Origin: an uncultured Lachnospiraceae bacterium
GTDB taxonomy: Bacteria > Bacillota > Clostridia > Lachnospirales > Lachnospiraceae
NCBI GenBank assembly: GCA_946633495.1
Contig: CAMPAX010000001.1
Span: forward strand, 1-34,933
Length of the DNA stretch: 34,933 nt
Direction: 5' to 3'
The position numbers and the translations under genes are program-made. This document shows positions 7,157-16,248 of the stretch, one piece after another. Every line of letters begins with the position of its first letter. The first letter of the stretch is position 1. The notes beneath the pieces are model-generated. The model made no database searches and was not told where the DNA came from. It worked only from the letters and a program-made list of their open reading frames with translations.

Positions 7157-8872
7157 ATGGGATATAGAGAAGAATATGAGAAATGGTGCACGGACCCGTA
7201 TTTTGATGATGCGACACGTGCAGAGTTAAAGGCGATCGAAGGGGACGAGAAGGCCATCGAGGACCGGTTCTGGCGTTCGCTGGAATTCGGAACGGGAGGT
7301 CTCCGGGGAGAGATCGGTGCCGGAACCAACCGGATCAATATTTATACGGTACGCCATGCGACCCAGGGTCTGGCAAATTATATCAGGAAGATGGGCGGAC
7401 AGGAAAAAGGAGTTATGTTAACTCATGACAACCGCCTGTTCTCTCCGGAATTTGCCCGGGCGGCAGCACTGGTTCTGAATGCCAACGGGATCAGGACGTA
7501 CCTCACCGAGTCCCTGAGACCTACGCCGGAGCTCAGCTTCGGTGTCCGGGACCTTGGCTGTATCGCGGGAGTTATGATCACCGCGAGCCACAATCCCAGA
7601 GAATACAACGGTTACAAAGTTTATTGGGAAGACGGCGGTCAGATCACGCCGCCGCATGACAAGGGTATCATGGCGGAGGTGGATCGTCTGACGGATATCA
7701 CCGATGTCCTGACCATGGAGGAAGATGAGGCAAGGATCGCCGGGCTCTTCCGCATGATCGGAAGTGATCTGGATGACCGTTACATCGAGGCGGTAAAGGC
7801 ACAGAGTATCCATCCGGAGATCATTCCCGAGGTGGCGGAGGATTTTGTGGTGGCTTACTCGCCTTTGCACGGAACCGGAAATATCCCGGTGCGCCGGGTG
7901 CTGCGTGAGCTTGGTTTTACCAAGGTATTTGTGGAACCGGATCAGAGGATCCCGGATGGGAATTTCCCCACGGTTCCGAAGCCGAACCCGGAGAATCCGG
8001 ATGCATGGGAGCGGGTACTGGCACTGGCAGAGCGTGTGAATGCGGATATCATTTTGACGACGGATCCGGATGCGGACCGGCTGGGAGTCTGCTGCAAGGA
8101 CGCAAAAACCGGAAAGCTCATCGTCTTCAACGGAAATATGTCCGGCATCCTGATGGCGGATTACATCCTTCGGGAACGGCGGGAAACCGGCACCATGCCG
8201 AAGAATCCGGCCCTCTGTGAGACCATCGTTACCACGGACATGGCCAAGGCGGTGGCAGAGGAGTACGGTGTGGCTCTGATCGAGGTGCTGACCGGTTTCA
8301 AATACATCGGTGAGCAGATCAAATTCTTCGAGGAGCAGGGGACCTACGATTATGTCTTCGGCCTGGAAGAGAGCTTCGGCAACCTGGCGGGAACCTATTG
8401 CAGAGATAAAGACGCCATCGGATCGGTCATGATCCTCTGCGAGGTTGCGGCTTACTATAAGAAAAAGGGTATGACGCTGTGGGATGCCATGGTGCAGCTC
8501 TATGAAAAATACGGTTATTTCAAAGAGGGACTGGACTTCATCGAGTGCAAGGGCAAGGATGGAGCGGCCGAGATCCGTGAGAAGATGAGGAATTTCCGGG
8601 AGAATCCGCCGGAAAGCCTCGCCGGTCTTAAGGTACTGGCGGTACGGGATTACAAGTCCGGTATCCGGAAGGATCTTGTGACGAAGGAGGAGAGCCCCGT
8701 GAATCTGCCGGAGTCCGACGTTCTTTACTTTGAAATGGAGGACCATGCATGGTGCTGTGTCCGTCCCTCCGGAACCGAGCCGAAGATCAAGTTCTATTAC
8801 GGCGTGAAGGAGGACTCCATGGAGGCCTCGGAGGAGCGGCTGGAGAGACTGCGGCAGGAACTGGTACAGTGA
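7157..8872 (+). CDS. phosphohexomutase (phosphomannomutase/phosphoglucomutase)
   Basis: The 571-residue cytoplasmic enzyme interconverts hexose-1- and hexose-6-phosphates. All four signature sites are present: the phosphoserine loop TASHNP at 142-147 (Ser144), the metal-binding DPDADR at 303-308, the sugar-specificity loop GLEESFG at 402-408 and the phosphate-binding RPSGTEPK at 536-543. The length fits the PgcA-like group of Firmicutes, which act on both glucose and mannose phosphates. AAGGAG at 7145-7150 sets the start. As first gene of the locus, its likely job is turning the mannose-1-phosphate made by the GH130 enzyme into mannose-6-phosphate for the isomerase downstream. The mannan locus of Roseburia intestinalis carries an equivalent mutase beside an epimerase and GH130. 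Confidence 0.93.
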   Translation: MGYREEYEKWCTDPYFDDATRAELKAIEGDEKAIEDRFWRSLEFGTGGLRGEIGAGTNRINIYTVRHATQGLANYIRKMGGQEKGVMLTHDNRLFSPEFARAAALVLNANGIRTYLTESLRPTPELSFGVRDLGCIAGVMITASHNPREYNGYKVYWEDGGQITPPHDKGIMAEVDRLTDITDVLTMEEDEARIAGLFRMIGSDLDDRYIEAVKAQSIHPEIIPEVAEDFVVAYSPLHGTGNIPVRRVLRELGFTKVFVEPDQRIPDGNFPTVPKPNPENPDAWERVLALAERVNADIILTTDPDADRLGVCCKDAKTGKLIVFNGNMSGILMADYILRERRETGTMPKNPALCETIVTTDMAKAVAEEYGVALIEVLTGFKYIGEQIKFFEEQGTYDYVFGLEESFGNLAGTYCRDKDAIGSVMILCEVAAYYKKKGMTLWDAMVQLYEKYGYFKEGLDFIECKGKDGAAEIREKMRNFRENPPESLAGLKVLAVRDYKSGIRKDLVTKEESPVNLPESDVLYFEMEDHAWCCVRPSGTEPKIKFYYGVKEDSMEASEERLERLRQELVQ

Positions 8873-8929
8873 AAAACTGACCGGCAAGAGGGCAGGATAG
8901 CATAAGACAGAATATAAGAGGAATGGCAT

Positions 8930-10252
8930 ATGCTGACGAATGAACAACTTCTGCAGGAGCTGCAGGATGAATTTCAAAACCATGTGATCCCTTTCTGGGA
9001 GGGACTGGCGGACCCGGAGCGAGGCGGATTTTTCGGCGTGCTGGATAACGCTCTGGTACTTCATAAAGACGCGGACCGCGGCTGCATCCTGAACAGCCGG
9101 ATCCTCTGGTTTTTCGCGAACCTGTATCTGAAGTTTAAAAAAGAGGAATATCTGAACTATGCTGAAAATGCGTATGACTATCTTTGCACGCATTTTCTGG
9201 ACAAGGAATACGGCGGGGTGTTCTGGTCCGTAACGGCGGACGGCGCGCCTGCAGAGACGCTGAAGCATACTTATAATCAGGCCTTTGCGATCTATGGGCT
9301 GTCGTCTTATTATGCGGCTTCCGGTAACCGGGATGCACTGGCGCTGGCCTGGAATCTCTTTCAGGTGATCGAAAGCCGGTGCCGGGATACGGATGGATAT
9401 CTGGAAGCATTTACCCGGGAATTCGGTCCCATGGAGAATGACAAGCTGTCCGAGAACGGCGTCATGGCTGCCCGGACCATGAATACACTGCTCCATGTCA
9501 TGGAGGCGTATACGGAACTCTATCGTGTGGCAGCTGTCAGGGAAGGGGAAAAGGAAGACGCATTTCTGTATGAGATCCGAAATGAAGTGGAGGACAGGAT
9601 AACGGAGATCCTGCACATTTTCAGAGATGAGATCTACAATGAGAAGCGCCGGAGAATGGAGGTGTTCTTCGATGCGGAGTACAATTCCCTGATCGATCTT
9701 TATTCTTACGGACATGATATTGAGACCGCCTGGCTGATCGACCGGACGGTGGAAGTGCTGGAGCTTGGGGGGACGGAGTTTGATCTGTCCCATATTACCG
9801 GGGCTTTGATCGAAGAAGTATACCGCTCGGCGTATGACGGATATGTTCCGACGGAAGATGACCGGATGGACTGGACGGCGGCCGGAGTGAACAAGGCGTT
9901 TTTTACCCGGGAATCGCGGATCCGGATGGAGGGTCAGATCGGACATTCCCTTCCCGCGGAATGCGAGAACGGCGTCAATGACGAGAACCGTGTCTGGTGG
10001 GTGGAATGCGAGGCGATCATCGGCTTTATCAACGGTTATCAAAGGACCGGGGATGAGAAGTATCTTACGGCTGCGAAGGAGATCTGGCGCTATACAAAGG
10101 CGTATCTCGTTGACCGACGGGAGGGCTCCTGCTGGTATGGTTACATCCACGCAGACGGAACTCCTGAACCGGCAAAGAACATAGCAGACGAGTGGACCTG
10201 CCCCTACCACAGCGGACGCATGTGGCTGGAAGTCCTGAAACGGCTGTCCTGA
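8930..10252 (+). CDS. cellobiose 2-epimerase (N-acylglucosamine 2-epimerase superfamily)
   Basis: The 440-residue cytoplasmic enzyme is an (alpha/alpha)6 barrel that epimerises the reducing-end sugar of beta-1,4-disaccharides. Hallmarks are the NSRILWFFA motif (55-63), His189 in TLLHVMEAYT, His262 and Glu265 in YSYGHDIETAWL, the VWWVECEA stretch (355-362) and His427 in CPYHSGRM. These match the catalytic histidines and glutamate of characterised cellobiose 2-epimerases. It is about 50 residues longer than the roughly 390-residue Ruminococcus albus enzyme. The extra length seems to lie around 200-215 and 322-348. Next to GH130, its role is to convert mannobiose to mannosyl-glucose so that the phosphorylase can use it. 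AGAGGA at 8917-8922 sets the start; the gap to the mutase gene is 57 bases. Confidence 0.92.
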   Translation: MLTNEQLLQELQDEFQNHVIPFWEGLADPERGGFFGVLDNALVLHKDADRGCILNSRILWFFANLYLKFKKEEYLNYAENAYDYLCTHFLDKEYGGVFWSVTADGAPAETLKHTYNQAFAIYGLSSYYAASGNRDALALAWNLFQVIESRCRDTDGYLEAFTREFGPMENDKLSENGVMAARTMNTLLHVMEAYTELYRVAAVREGEKEDAFLYEIRNEVEDRITEILHIFRDEIYNEKRRRMEVFFDAEYNSLIDLYSYGHDIETAWLIDRTVEVLELGGTEFDLSHITGALIEEVYRSAYDGYVPTEDDRMDWTAAGVNKAFFTRESRIRMEGQIGHSLPAECENGVNDENRVWWVECEAIIGFINGYQRTGDEKYLTAAKEIWRYTKAYLVDRREGSCWYGYIHADGTPEPAKNIADEWTCPYHSGRMWLEVLKRLS

Positions 10253-10291
10253 CATTTTCTATGGAACAAAAAGATCATATGGAGGAGTAAC

Positions 10292-11461
10292 ATGGCCTGG
10301 GAAGAATACGAGCGTCAGCTCAGCAACTATAACGCACTGATCCACCGAAAGAACGAGAAAACGAGTTTCTACAACGGGATCTACGACCGCTGGAAGTACC
10401 CTGTACTCACGCGGCAGCACATCCCGCTCTTCTGGAAATACGATCTGAACCCAAAGACGAATCCGTATTTCATGGAACGGCTCGGTGTGAATGCGGTTTT
10501 TAATTCCGGGGCCATTTATCTGGACGGAAAATACTATCTGGTGGCCCGTATCGAGGGCAATGACCGCAAGTCCTTCTTCGGCGTGGCGGTTTCCGACAGC
10601 GGCGTGGACGGATTTAAATTTATGGACTATCCGATCCTGCTTCCGGACACCTGCCCGGAGGAGACAAATGTCTATGACATGCGGCTTACCAGGCATGAGG
10701 ACGGATACATTTACGGCGTATTCTGCAGTGAAAGCAAGGATACAGCTGTGAACGATCTTTCCGCAGCGGTGGCTGCGGCGGGCATCGTCCGGACAAAGGA
10801 TATGGTGAACTGGGAACGGCTTCCGAATCTTCGGACTCTCCGTTCTCCCCAGCAGAGAAATGTGGTGCTTTATCCGGAATTTGTAGACGGAAAATATGCG
10901 TTCTACACCCGCCCCATGGATGATTTTATCGATACCGGCAGCGGCGGCGGCATAGGATTCGGAACCTGCGAGGATATCACCAACGCCGTGATCGATGAGG
11001 AGATCATCACCAGCAGGAGAAAATACCATACCATTACCGAAGCGAAGAACGGTGCGGGGGCGACTCCCATCAAAACGGATCGAGGATATATCCACATCGC
11101 TCATGGCGTCCGGAACACGGCAGCGGGCCTTCGCTATGTGATCTATGCCTTTGCCACGGCATTGGATGATCCGACACGGGTGATCGCGGAGCCTTCCGGC
11201 TTCCTCATCGCGCCCCTTGGACGGGAACGGGTGGGCGACGTCAGCAATGTGGTCTTCACCAACGGAGCTATCGTGAATGAGAAGGAGGAAGTGTTCATTT
11301 ACTATGCATCCTCCGACACACGCCTTCACGTTGCCACAACCACATTAGATCGTCTGACAGACTATGTGTTCAGCACACCGGAGGATCCGCTCCGCAGCGT
11401 GCTCTGTGTAGAGCAAAGATGTGAGCTGATCCGAAAGAATCTCGAGTATCTCGGGAAATGA
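10292..11461 (+). CDS. GH130 4-O-beta-D-mannosyl-D-glucose phosphorylase
   Basis: The 389-residue cytoplasmic enzyme is a five-bladed propeller of family GH130, most like subfamily 1. It splits beta-1,4-mannosyl-glucose with phosphate, giving alpha-mannose-1-phosphate and glucose without spending ATP. Asp129 in the ETNVYDMRLT motif aligns with the catalytic acid of the Bacteroides fragilis enzyme. The N-terminal block FNSGAIYLDGKYYLVARIEG (70-89) and the TPIKTDRGYIHIAHGV region supply phosphate- and substrate-binding residues. GGAGGAG, 6-7 bases before ATG 10292, sets the start. It lies 39 bases after the epimerase gene, the partner expected for mannobiose breakdown. The other GH130 subfamily, which acts on mannooligosaccharides, is less likely given the length and neighbours, but cannot be excluded without alignment. 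Confidence 0.93.
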   Translation: MAWEEYERQLSNYNALIHRKNEKTSFYNGIYDRWKYPVLTRQHIPLFWKYDLNPKTNPYFMERLGVNAVFNSGAIYLDGKYYLVARIEGNDRKSFFGVAVSDSGVDGFKFMDYPILLPDTCPEETNVYDMRLTRHEDGYIYGVFCSESKDTAVNDLSAAVAAAGIVRTKDMVNWERLPNLRTLRSPQQRNVVLYPEFVDGKYAFYTRPMDDFIDTGSGGGIGFGTCEDITNAVIDEEIITSRRKYHTITEAKNGAGATPIKTDRGYIHIAHGVRNTAAGLRYVIYAFATALDDPTRVIAEPSGFLIAPLGRERVGDVSNVVFTNGAIVNEKEEVFIYYASSDTRLHVATTTLDRLTDYVFSTPEDPLRSVLCVEQRCELIRKNLEYLGK

Positions 11462-11532
11462 CGTTTTTACGGAGACAGGACCGATGGACTGCCGGGGCCC
11501 TGGCCTCGGGAGGACAGGAAAAGAGGAACAAC

Positions 11533-12528
11533 ATGTACATTTTACGTACAAAACCGGTATTTAAGGAAACCATCTGGGGCGGCCGCCGTCTGAAGGACGA
11601 TTTCGGCTATGATATCCCCGGCGACCATACAGGCGAGTGCTGGGCGGTCAGCGCGCACCCGGACGGGGAAGGCAGTATCGTAAACGGCGAATATGCAGGT
11701 ACACCGCTCTCCGGGCTGTGGAGCAGTCACCCCGAGCTTTTCGGGAACTATCCGCTGGACCGGTTCCCGCTTCTTACAAAGATCATTGATGCCCAGGCGG
11801 ATCTCTCCATTCAGGTTCACCCGGATGATACATATGCGGCGGAACATGAGAACGGCTCTCTCGGGAAAATGGAGTGCTGGTATATCATCGACTGTGTTCC
11901 GGGCGCGACCATCGTGATCGGCCATCATGCGAAAACCCGGGAGGAGCTTCGGGATATGGTGAACGGCGGCCGCTGGAAGGAACTGATCCGTGAGGTTCCG
12001 ATCCGGAAAGGGGATTTCTTCCAGATCGATCCCGGTACGGTGCATGCCATCAAGGCCGGAACCCTGATCCTGGAAAGCCAGCAGAGCAGTGATATTACCT
12101 ACCGGCTGTATGATTATGACCGCCTGCAGAACGGGAAACCCCGTCCCCTGCATCTGGAGAAGAGCCTGGATGTGATCGAGGTTCCCTTTGTGGAACGAAG
12201 GGCGATAGAAAACGGCGACGATGGATCCTGGATGCGGCTTCTTTACAGCTGTAAATATTATAAGGTGTGGAAAGGCGTGAGCCTCGGAAAAGAAAAGACA
12301 GCGGACGGCGCAAAGACGCAGGCGGCGGGTGCCGCAAAGACACACACGGCGGATACCGCTGAGATCATTCCTTCGCCGGAATTCTTTCTGATCGGTTCGG
12401 TGCTGTCGGGAGAAGCGGTTCTGGGAGATGAATTCTTCCGGAAGGGAGATCATTTTATCATTCCTTCGGGCTACGGACCGACCCCGGTTACCGGAGATGC
12501 GGAATTCATCTTCTCCTCGCCGGTCTGA
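11533..12528 (+). CDS. manA: mannose-6-phosphate isomerase, class I
   Basis: The enzyme interconverts mannose-6-phosphate and fructose-6-phosphate in the cytoplasm. The zinc site is visible: Gln94 and His96 in IQVHPDD, Glu114 in GKMECWYI, and His171 in PGTVHAIKAG. The frame is open back to 11458, overlapping the GH130 stop. The sensible start is ATG 11533 (MYILRTKPVFKE, the family's usual opening), preceded by AAAGAGG; this gives 331 residues. An odd Ala/Lys/Thr-rich segment (about 254-278, with AKTQAAG and AKTHTAD) sits between the two C-terminal beta strands and looks like a low-complexity insertion in a loop. The enzyme closes the route from mannan to glycolysis. Confidence 0.93.
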   Translation: MYILRTKPVFKETIWGGRRLKDDFGYDIPGDHTGECWAVSAHPDGEGSIVNGEYAGTPLSGLWSSHPELFGNYPLDRFPLLTKIIDAQADLSIQVHPDDTYAAEHENGSLGKMECWYIIDCVPGATIVIGHHAKTREELRDMVNGGRWKELIREVPIRKGDFFQIDPGTVHAIKAGTLILESQQSSDITYRLYDYDRLQNGKPRPLHLEKSLDVIEVPFVERRAIENGDDGSWMRLLYSCKYYKVWKGVSLGKEKTADGAKTQAAGAAKTHTADTAEIIPSPEFFLIGSVLSGEAVLGDEFFRKGDHFIIPSGYGPTPVTGDAEFIFSSPV

Positions 12529-12683
12529 TACAGCGAGCGATATAAATGCGCCGGCCCTTTGAATGCCGATAACCGGAAAACCGGCATCTCTATGCCGATA
12601 TTTAAAATGCCGGCTCTATAAAAACGATACATAGATAATACTTAGAAACATACATAGATACATAGAAACAGGGATAAAGTGAA
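12529..12683. repeat. intergenic stretch with repeated ATGCCGA hairpins
   Basis: Three related blocks (ATGCCGATAACCGG near 12562, ATGCCGATATTTAA near 12592, ATGCCGGCTC near 12607) and an inverted CGGCAT form small hairpins, including CCGG-AAAA-CCGG. They are followed by an AT-rich run with three ACATAGA units (12630-12667). No U-tract terminator is clear. It may attenuate the transcript between the isomerase and GH113 genes. Confidence 0.4.
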
Positions 12684-13655
12684 ATGAGTGACAGACTATT
12701 CTGCAAAGGATATACATGGGGCTTCTTCAGCGGCCCGGGGGAATGGCTGACCGAGGCTGCCGAAGCGTCCATGCGCAGGCTGGCTTCCAACGGCCTGGAC
12801 TGGATCTGCCTTACGGTAAATGCATGGCAGGAGACCTTCTACAGCACCCGGATCTTTTCCCTGTACGGAAGGACCCAGTCGGACGAAGAAGTGGTGCACG
12901 CCGTGAAGCTGGCAAAATCCCTGGGACTGAAGGTCTGCCTGAAGCCTATGGTGAATTGCCTGGACAGAAGCTGGCGGGCGCGGATCCATTTTCCGACGGA
13001 GGAAGGAACCACCTATTGGGATGACTGGTTTAGCTCCTACCGCAATTTTATGAATTATTACGCGGAAATGGCGGAGCGGCTGGGCTGCGAGATGCTTTGT
13101 ACCGGCTGCGAGATGGCCGGCATGGATACCCAGGCGGAGCGCTGCAGGAGAATGATCGCTGAGGTTCGGGAGCGATACTCCGGGATCGTCATGCATAATA
13201 TCAATCACGGAGATGAATTTAAGAGCAGCTGGCTGGATGCGGTGGATGTGATCGGGATCAGCGGATACTATCCGGTGACGGATGCCGGGCACCGAGGTGC
13301 CGGAGTCATGCGGGAACGCTGGAAGCGGGTAACGGAAGGGCTGGAAGCCTGCCACAGACATTACGGAAAGCCGGTGATGTTTGCCGAGATCGGCGTCCGG
13401 AACGAAGAGGGCTGTACTGCATACCCCTGGGATTTTCATAACCGGCCGGAGAAGGCGGCGGATGAACAGGAGCAGGCGGATTTCTACATGACAGCCATGG
13501 AAGCAACCTGGGATCTGCCGTATTTTGCGGGTTATTTCTGGTGGGACTGGAAGGCGGTACTTCCGCCTGAAGAGGAAGCAAAAAAGAACCGGGATTTTAC
13601 GGTATACGGAAAGCAGGCCGAAAAGGTGCTGAAACAGTGGTACAGCAAAGCGTGA
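12684..13655 (+). CDS. GH113 beta-mannan-active glycosidase, cytoplasmic
   Basis: The 323-residue protein matches family GH113, a (beta/alpha)8 retaining clan GH-A family acting on beta-1,4-mannan. The acid/base is Glu143 in CTGCEMAG and the nucleophile Glu235 in MFAEIGVR, with spacing close to the two catalytic glutamates of the Alicyclobacillus mannanase. Other features are the LTVNAWQET strand (43-51), GLKVCLKPMVN (81-91) and the aromatic FWWDWKAV near the C-terminus. It has no signal peptide, so it acts on imported oligosaccharides. In Roseburia an intracellular GH113 removes mannose from the reducing end of mannooligosaccharides, and that is the best guess here. Free mannose would need a kinase that is not in the window. 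The RBS (GGGA at 12671-12674) is weak. Confidence 0.87.
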   Translation: MSDRLFCKGYTWGFFSGPGEWLTEAAEASMRRLASNGLDWICLTVNAWQETFYSTRIFSLYGRTQSDEEVVHAVKLAKSLGLKVCLKPMVNCLDRSWRARIHFPTEEGTTYWDDWFSSYRNFMNYYAEMAERLGCEMLCTGCEMAGMDTQAERCRRMIAEVRERYSGIVMHNINHGDEFKSSWLDAVDVIGISGYYPVTDAGHRGAGVMRERWKRVTEGLEACHRHYGKPVMFAEIGVRNEEGCTAYPWDFHNRPEKAADEQEQADFYMTAMEATWDLPYFAGYFWWDWKAVLPPEEEAKKNRDFTVYGKQAEKVLKQWYSKA

Positions 13656-13711
13656 CTGAGCCGGGCGGCTGATGAAAAAGATGCGGATCAAAGTATCGGA
13701 AGGGTATGAAA

Positions 13712-15070
13712 ATGATCAGATTCGGAAAAATAAAAAGGAAATCTTTTTTGGCAGTGCTGTCCCTGCTTCTTCTTACGGGATGCGGGAAGGACGCTGCAAC
13801 GGAGAGTGCGGGATCCGAAAGCACATCCTCCGAAACCGTGACATCGGAGGCGGTTACGGAAAAGCCTTCCTCCGAGGCGGACCCTGCGGGGGACACATCC
13901 TCCGGAACGACGGAAAGCACGGAACAAAGCGGCATGCTTCCTTCCGTGAACATTCCGGAGATGAAGATGGAAGCCTCGGCGGTTCCGGATACGGAAGCGT
14001 TCCGGTTCGTTCGGGACATGAAGATCGGTGTCAGTCTCGGAAATACCTTTGATGCTTACAATGATACCAGTCTGAAGGATGAGATGGATGCGGAGATCAC
14101 CTGGTGCGGGATCAAGACCACGGAACAGATGATCAAGGACTTTCATGCGGCAGGCTTTGAAACCATTCGGATTCCCGTATCCTGGCATAACCACATCGTG
14201 GATGACAACTGTACCATTTCCGAACAGTGGATGGATCGTGTCAACACCGTGGTGGACTGGGCTGTCAAGGACGGGATGTATGTGATCCTGAATATCCATC
14301 ATGACAATCATGAGGAGGCGAAGGGCTTCTATCCAGACCGTGCACATCAGGCACAGTCGGAAAAATACGTTCGGCGGATCTGGGAGCAGATCGCGGAACG
14401 CTACAAGGACTATGATGACCATCTGATCTTCGAGTCGCTGAATGAGCCGAGGCTTGTGGGTCACAAATACGAGTGGTGGTTCCCGGCAGGGGATCCGGAT
14501 GTGGCGGAGTCCGTACAGTGCATCAACGAGCTGAATCAGCTGTTTGTGAATACGGTGCGCGCTTCCGGCGGAAATAACGCCACCCGGTATCTGATGTGCC
14601 CCGGTTATGACGCGGCGCCGGACGGAGCGCTGCATCCGGACTATAAGCTTCCGGAGGAGCCTAAAGGTTATACCGGAACTGTCAGTCATATCATGGTCTC
14701 TGTGCATGCATACACGCCTTACAGTTTCGCGCTGGATCTGAATGGGACCTCGTATTTCAGCATCGACCGCGCCAACGGAACCGGCGATATCGACAGCTTC
14801 ATGAGTAAACTGTATCAGAAATTCATCGTGAAGGGCGTTCCGGTGGTGATCGGCGAATTCGGCGCGGTGGATAAGAATAAGAATCTTCAGGAGCGTGTTG
14901 ATTTTGCGGCGTATTACGTGGCGAAAGCCCGGTCCTACGGAATGACTGCACTCTGGTGGGACAACAATGCATTTACCGGAAACGGAGAGTCTCTCGGGCT
15001 GTACTACCGCCGGGGAGGGTATTTTATCTACGAAGATATCGTGAAAGCACTGATGCTGAACTGTAACTGA
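13712..15070 (+). CDS. GH5 family glycosidase lipoprotein (GH5_4-like endoglucanase/mannanase)
   Basis: The 452-residue surface lipoprotein has a lipobox LTGC (modified Cys24), then a Ser/Thr/Glu-rich linker to about residue 80, then a GH5 (beta/alpha)8 domain. Family landmarks are SLGNTFDA (108-115), IRIPVSWHNH, LNIHHDNH (193-200), acid/base Glu245 in ESLNEPR, HAYTPY (332-337), nucleophile Glu382 in VIGEFGA and the late WWDN. The motif set resembles subfamily 4, which mostly cuts beta-1,4-glucan, xyloglucan or lichenan; in this locus glucomannan is a plausible target. An upstream in-frame ATG (13706) lies only one base after the AAGGG ribosome site, so ATG 13712 is the better start. It probably works on the cell surface alongside the GH26 mannanase. 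Confidence 0.88.
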   Translation: MIRFGKIKRKSFLAVLSLLLLTGCGKDAATESAGSESTSSETVTSEAVTEKPSSEADPAGDTSSGTTESTEQSGMLPSVNIPEMKMEASAVPDTEAFRFVRDMKIGVSLGNTFDAYNDTSLKDEMDAEITWCGIKTTEQMIKDFHAAGFETIRIPVSWHNHIVDDNCTISEQWMDRVNTVVDWAVKDGMYVILNIHHDNHEEAKGFYPDRAHQAQSEKYVRRIWEQIAERYKDYDDHLIFESLNEPRLVGHKYEWWFPAGDPDVAESVQCINELNQLFVNTVRASGGNNATRYLMCPGYDAAPDGALHPDYKLPEEPKGYTGTVSHIMVSVHAYTPYSFALDLNGTSYFSIDRANGTGDIDSFMSKLYQKFIVKGVPVVIGEFGAVDKNKNLQERVDFAAYYVAKARSYGMTALWWDNNAFTGNGESLGLYYRRGGYFIYEDIVKALMLNCN

Positions 15071-15084
15071 CAAATACTTCCTGC

Positions 15085-15116
15085 TTGTCATTCTGAGCGA
15101 AGCGAAGAATCTTTTG
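15085..15116. repeat. dispersed REP-like repeat (CTGAGCGAAGCGAAG type)
   Basis: The stretch contains CATTCTGAGCGAAGCGAAG followed by AATCTTTTG; ATTCT and AGAAT can pair around the GAGCGAAGCGA centre. This motif is a well-known short repeat scattered through intergenic regions of many bacteria. It often produces spurious translated peptides such as RFFASLRMT, which also appears here on the minus strand. It lies 15 bases after the GH5 stop and might form a terminator-like or RNA-stabilising hairpin. Confidence 0.7.
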
Positions 15117-15195
15117 TTACAAAATGAGCAGCGGCACGGTTCATACGCAACGTGGGCGCTGCGGACCATCGCCGGGAAAAATTTATTCGTCCCGG
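15112..15195. promoter_or_regulatory. dyads upstream of the LacI-type regulator gene
   Basis: A perfect palindrome TTTTGT-T-ACAAAA (15112-15124), an inverted pair GCAGCG/CGCTGC (15128-15133 with 15157-15162) and CCGGGA/TCCCGG (15172-15177 with 15190-15195) crowd the 110 bases before the regulator start. One may be an autoregulatory operator. None resembles the TTTACYTAAATTTACYT motif. A clear promoter was not found. Confidence 0.35.
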
Positions 15196-15225
15196 GATCA
15201 TAAGACTGAAAAATGGGGGCGTAGT

Positions 15226-16248
15226 ATGGCAGTGACAGAGAAAAAGGTTACCATGAAGGATATTGCCGCGGAATTCAATGTGAGTATCGTGACGGTATCC
15301 AAAGCACTGGCGGGTAAGGACGGCGTGGGCGAACAACTCCGGCAGGAGATCATAGAACGTGCGCGGGAGCTGGGGTACGCATTCAAGAAGGGCAGCGACA
15401 AGGGCGGCAGTCGAAACGTGGCCATCGTGATCTCCGAACGATTCATCAGCGAAGACTCCTTCTATCAGAGGGTTTACCAGAGGATCCTTCTGGAACTGAC
15501 CCGACGGAATTATGTGGCGATCCTGGAAGCGGTACGGATCGAGGATGAGGAGAAGGGGGAGCTTCCGAAGCTGGTGGCGCTCTCCGCCATCGATCAGATC
15601 ATCGTGATCGGTGAGATCAGCAACGCTTATCTTACCTCCATCGTAAAAACCGGGATCGGATGCATTCTCTTTGACTTTGAAAATGAGGACTACGATCTGG
15701 ATGCGGTCCTCAGCGATAACGTGAACGGAGGCTATCTTCTGACCCGCCACCTGGTTCGGAGCGGATGCAGGAAGGTTGGCTTTGTAGGGTCGTATCATTC
15801 TACCCGCAGCAATCTGGACCGGTATGTGGGCTATCGGAAATATCTCATCGCCAACAACATGGATTTTGATGAAAAATGGGTCATCAACGACCGGGACGAG
15901 CATGGTCTGGACATCGACCTTGTACTCCCGGATGAACTGCCGGACGGATTTGTATGCGCCTGCGATCTGACCGCAAACCGCCTGATCCGCACGCTGACGG
16001 AAAAAGGGTATTCCGTACCGGAGGATGTTGCGGTGGTTGGCTATGATGATTATGCAAATAACAAGATCGAAGGCAAGGAGCTTACGACCTATCACGTGAA
16101 TGTGGAGGAAATGATCTCGCAGTGCATGAACATGCTGGAGCAGCATTGCGAGAATCCGGATTACCGTTACGGTACCGTGCTTTCCTACGGATGGCTGGTG
16201 GAGCGTCAGACTGGGAGGTATCATGGCAAAACTGATTCTGACAATTGA
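15226..16248 (+). CDS. LacI-family transcriptional regulator
   Basis: The 340-residue protein begins MAVTEKKVTMKDIAAEFNVS, a LacI helix-turn-helix (about 9-30), followed by the hinge helix region and a periplasmic-binding-protein-like sensor domain to the end (for example VAIVISERFISEDSFYQRVY, and DVAVVGYDDYANN near 270). The frame is open upstream to 15124, but the DNA-binding domain must start near the N-terminus, so ATG 15226 is chosen; it has only a GGGGG stretch as ribosome site. It probably represses the mannan locus and is released by a mannose-containing disaccharide or phosphosugar. The gene overlaps the next by 26 bases. Its position inside the locus and the shared motif at the two promoters support local control. 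Confidence 0.9.
   Translation: MAVTEKKVTMKDIAAEFNVSIVTVSKALAGKDGVGEQLRQEIIERARELGYAFKKGSDKGGSRNVAIVISERFISEDSFYQRVYQRILLELTRRNYVAILEAVRIEDEEKGELPKLVALSAIDQIIVIGEISNAYLTSIVKTGIGCILFDFENEDYDLDAVLSDNVNGGYLLTRHLVRSGCRKVGFVGSYHSTRSNLDRYVGYRKYLIANNMDFDEKWVINDRDEHGLDIDLVLPDELPDGFVCACDLTANRLIRTLTEKGYSVPEDVAVVGYDDYANNKIEGKELTTYHVNVEEMISQCMNMLEQHCENPDYRYGTVLSYGWLVERQTGRYHGKTDSDN

Noticed and set aside
7418..10255. Very long open frame on the minus strand opposite the mutase and epimerase genes
   Set aside because: It has no start signal or recognisable domain and lies exactly opposite two well-supported enzyme genes; GC-biased third positions keep the antisense frame open by chance.
13681..14052. Plus-strand open frame overlapping the start of the GH5 gene in another frame
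   Set aside because: The translation is low-quality and the lipoprotein signal is clearly in the GH5 frame.
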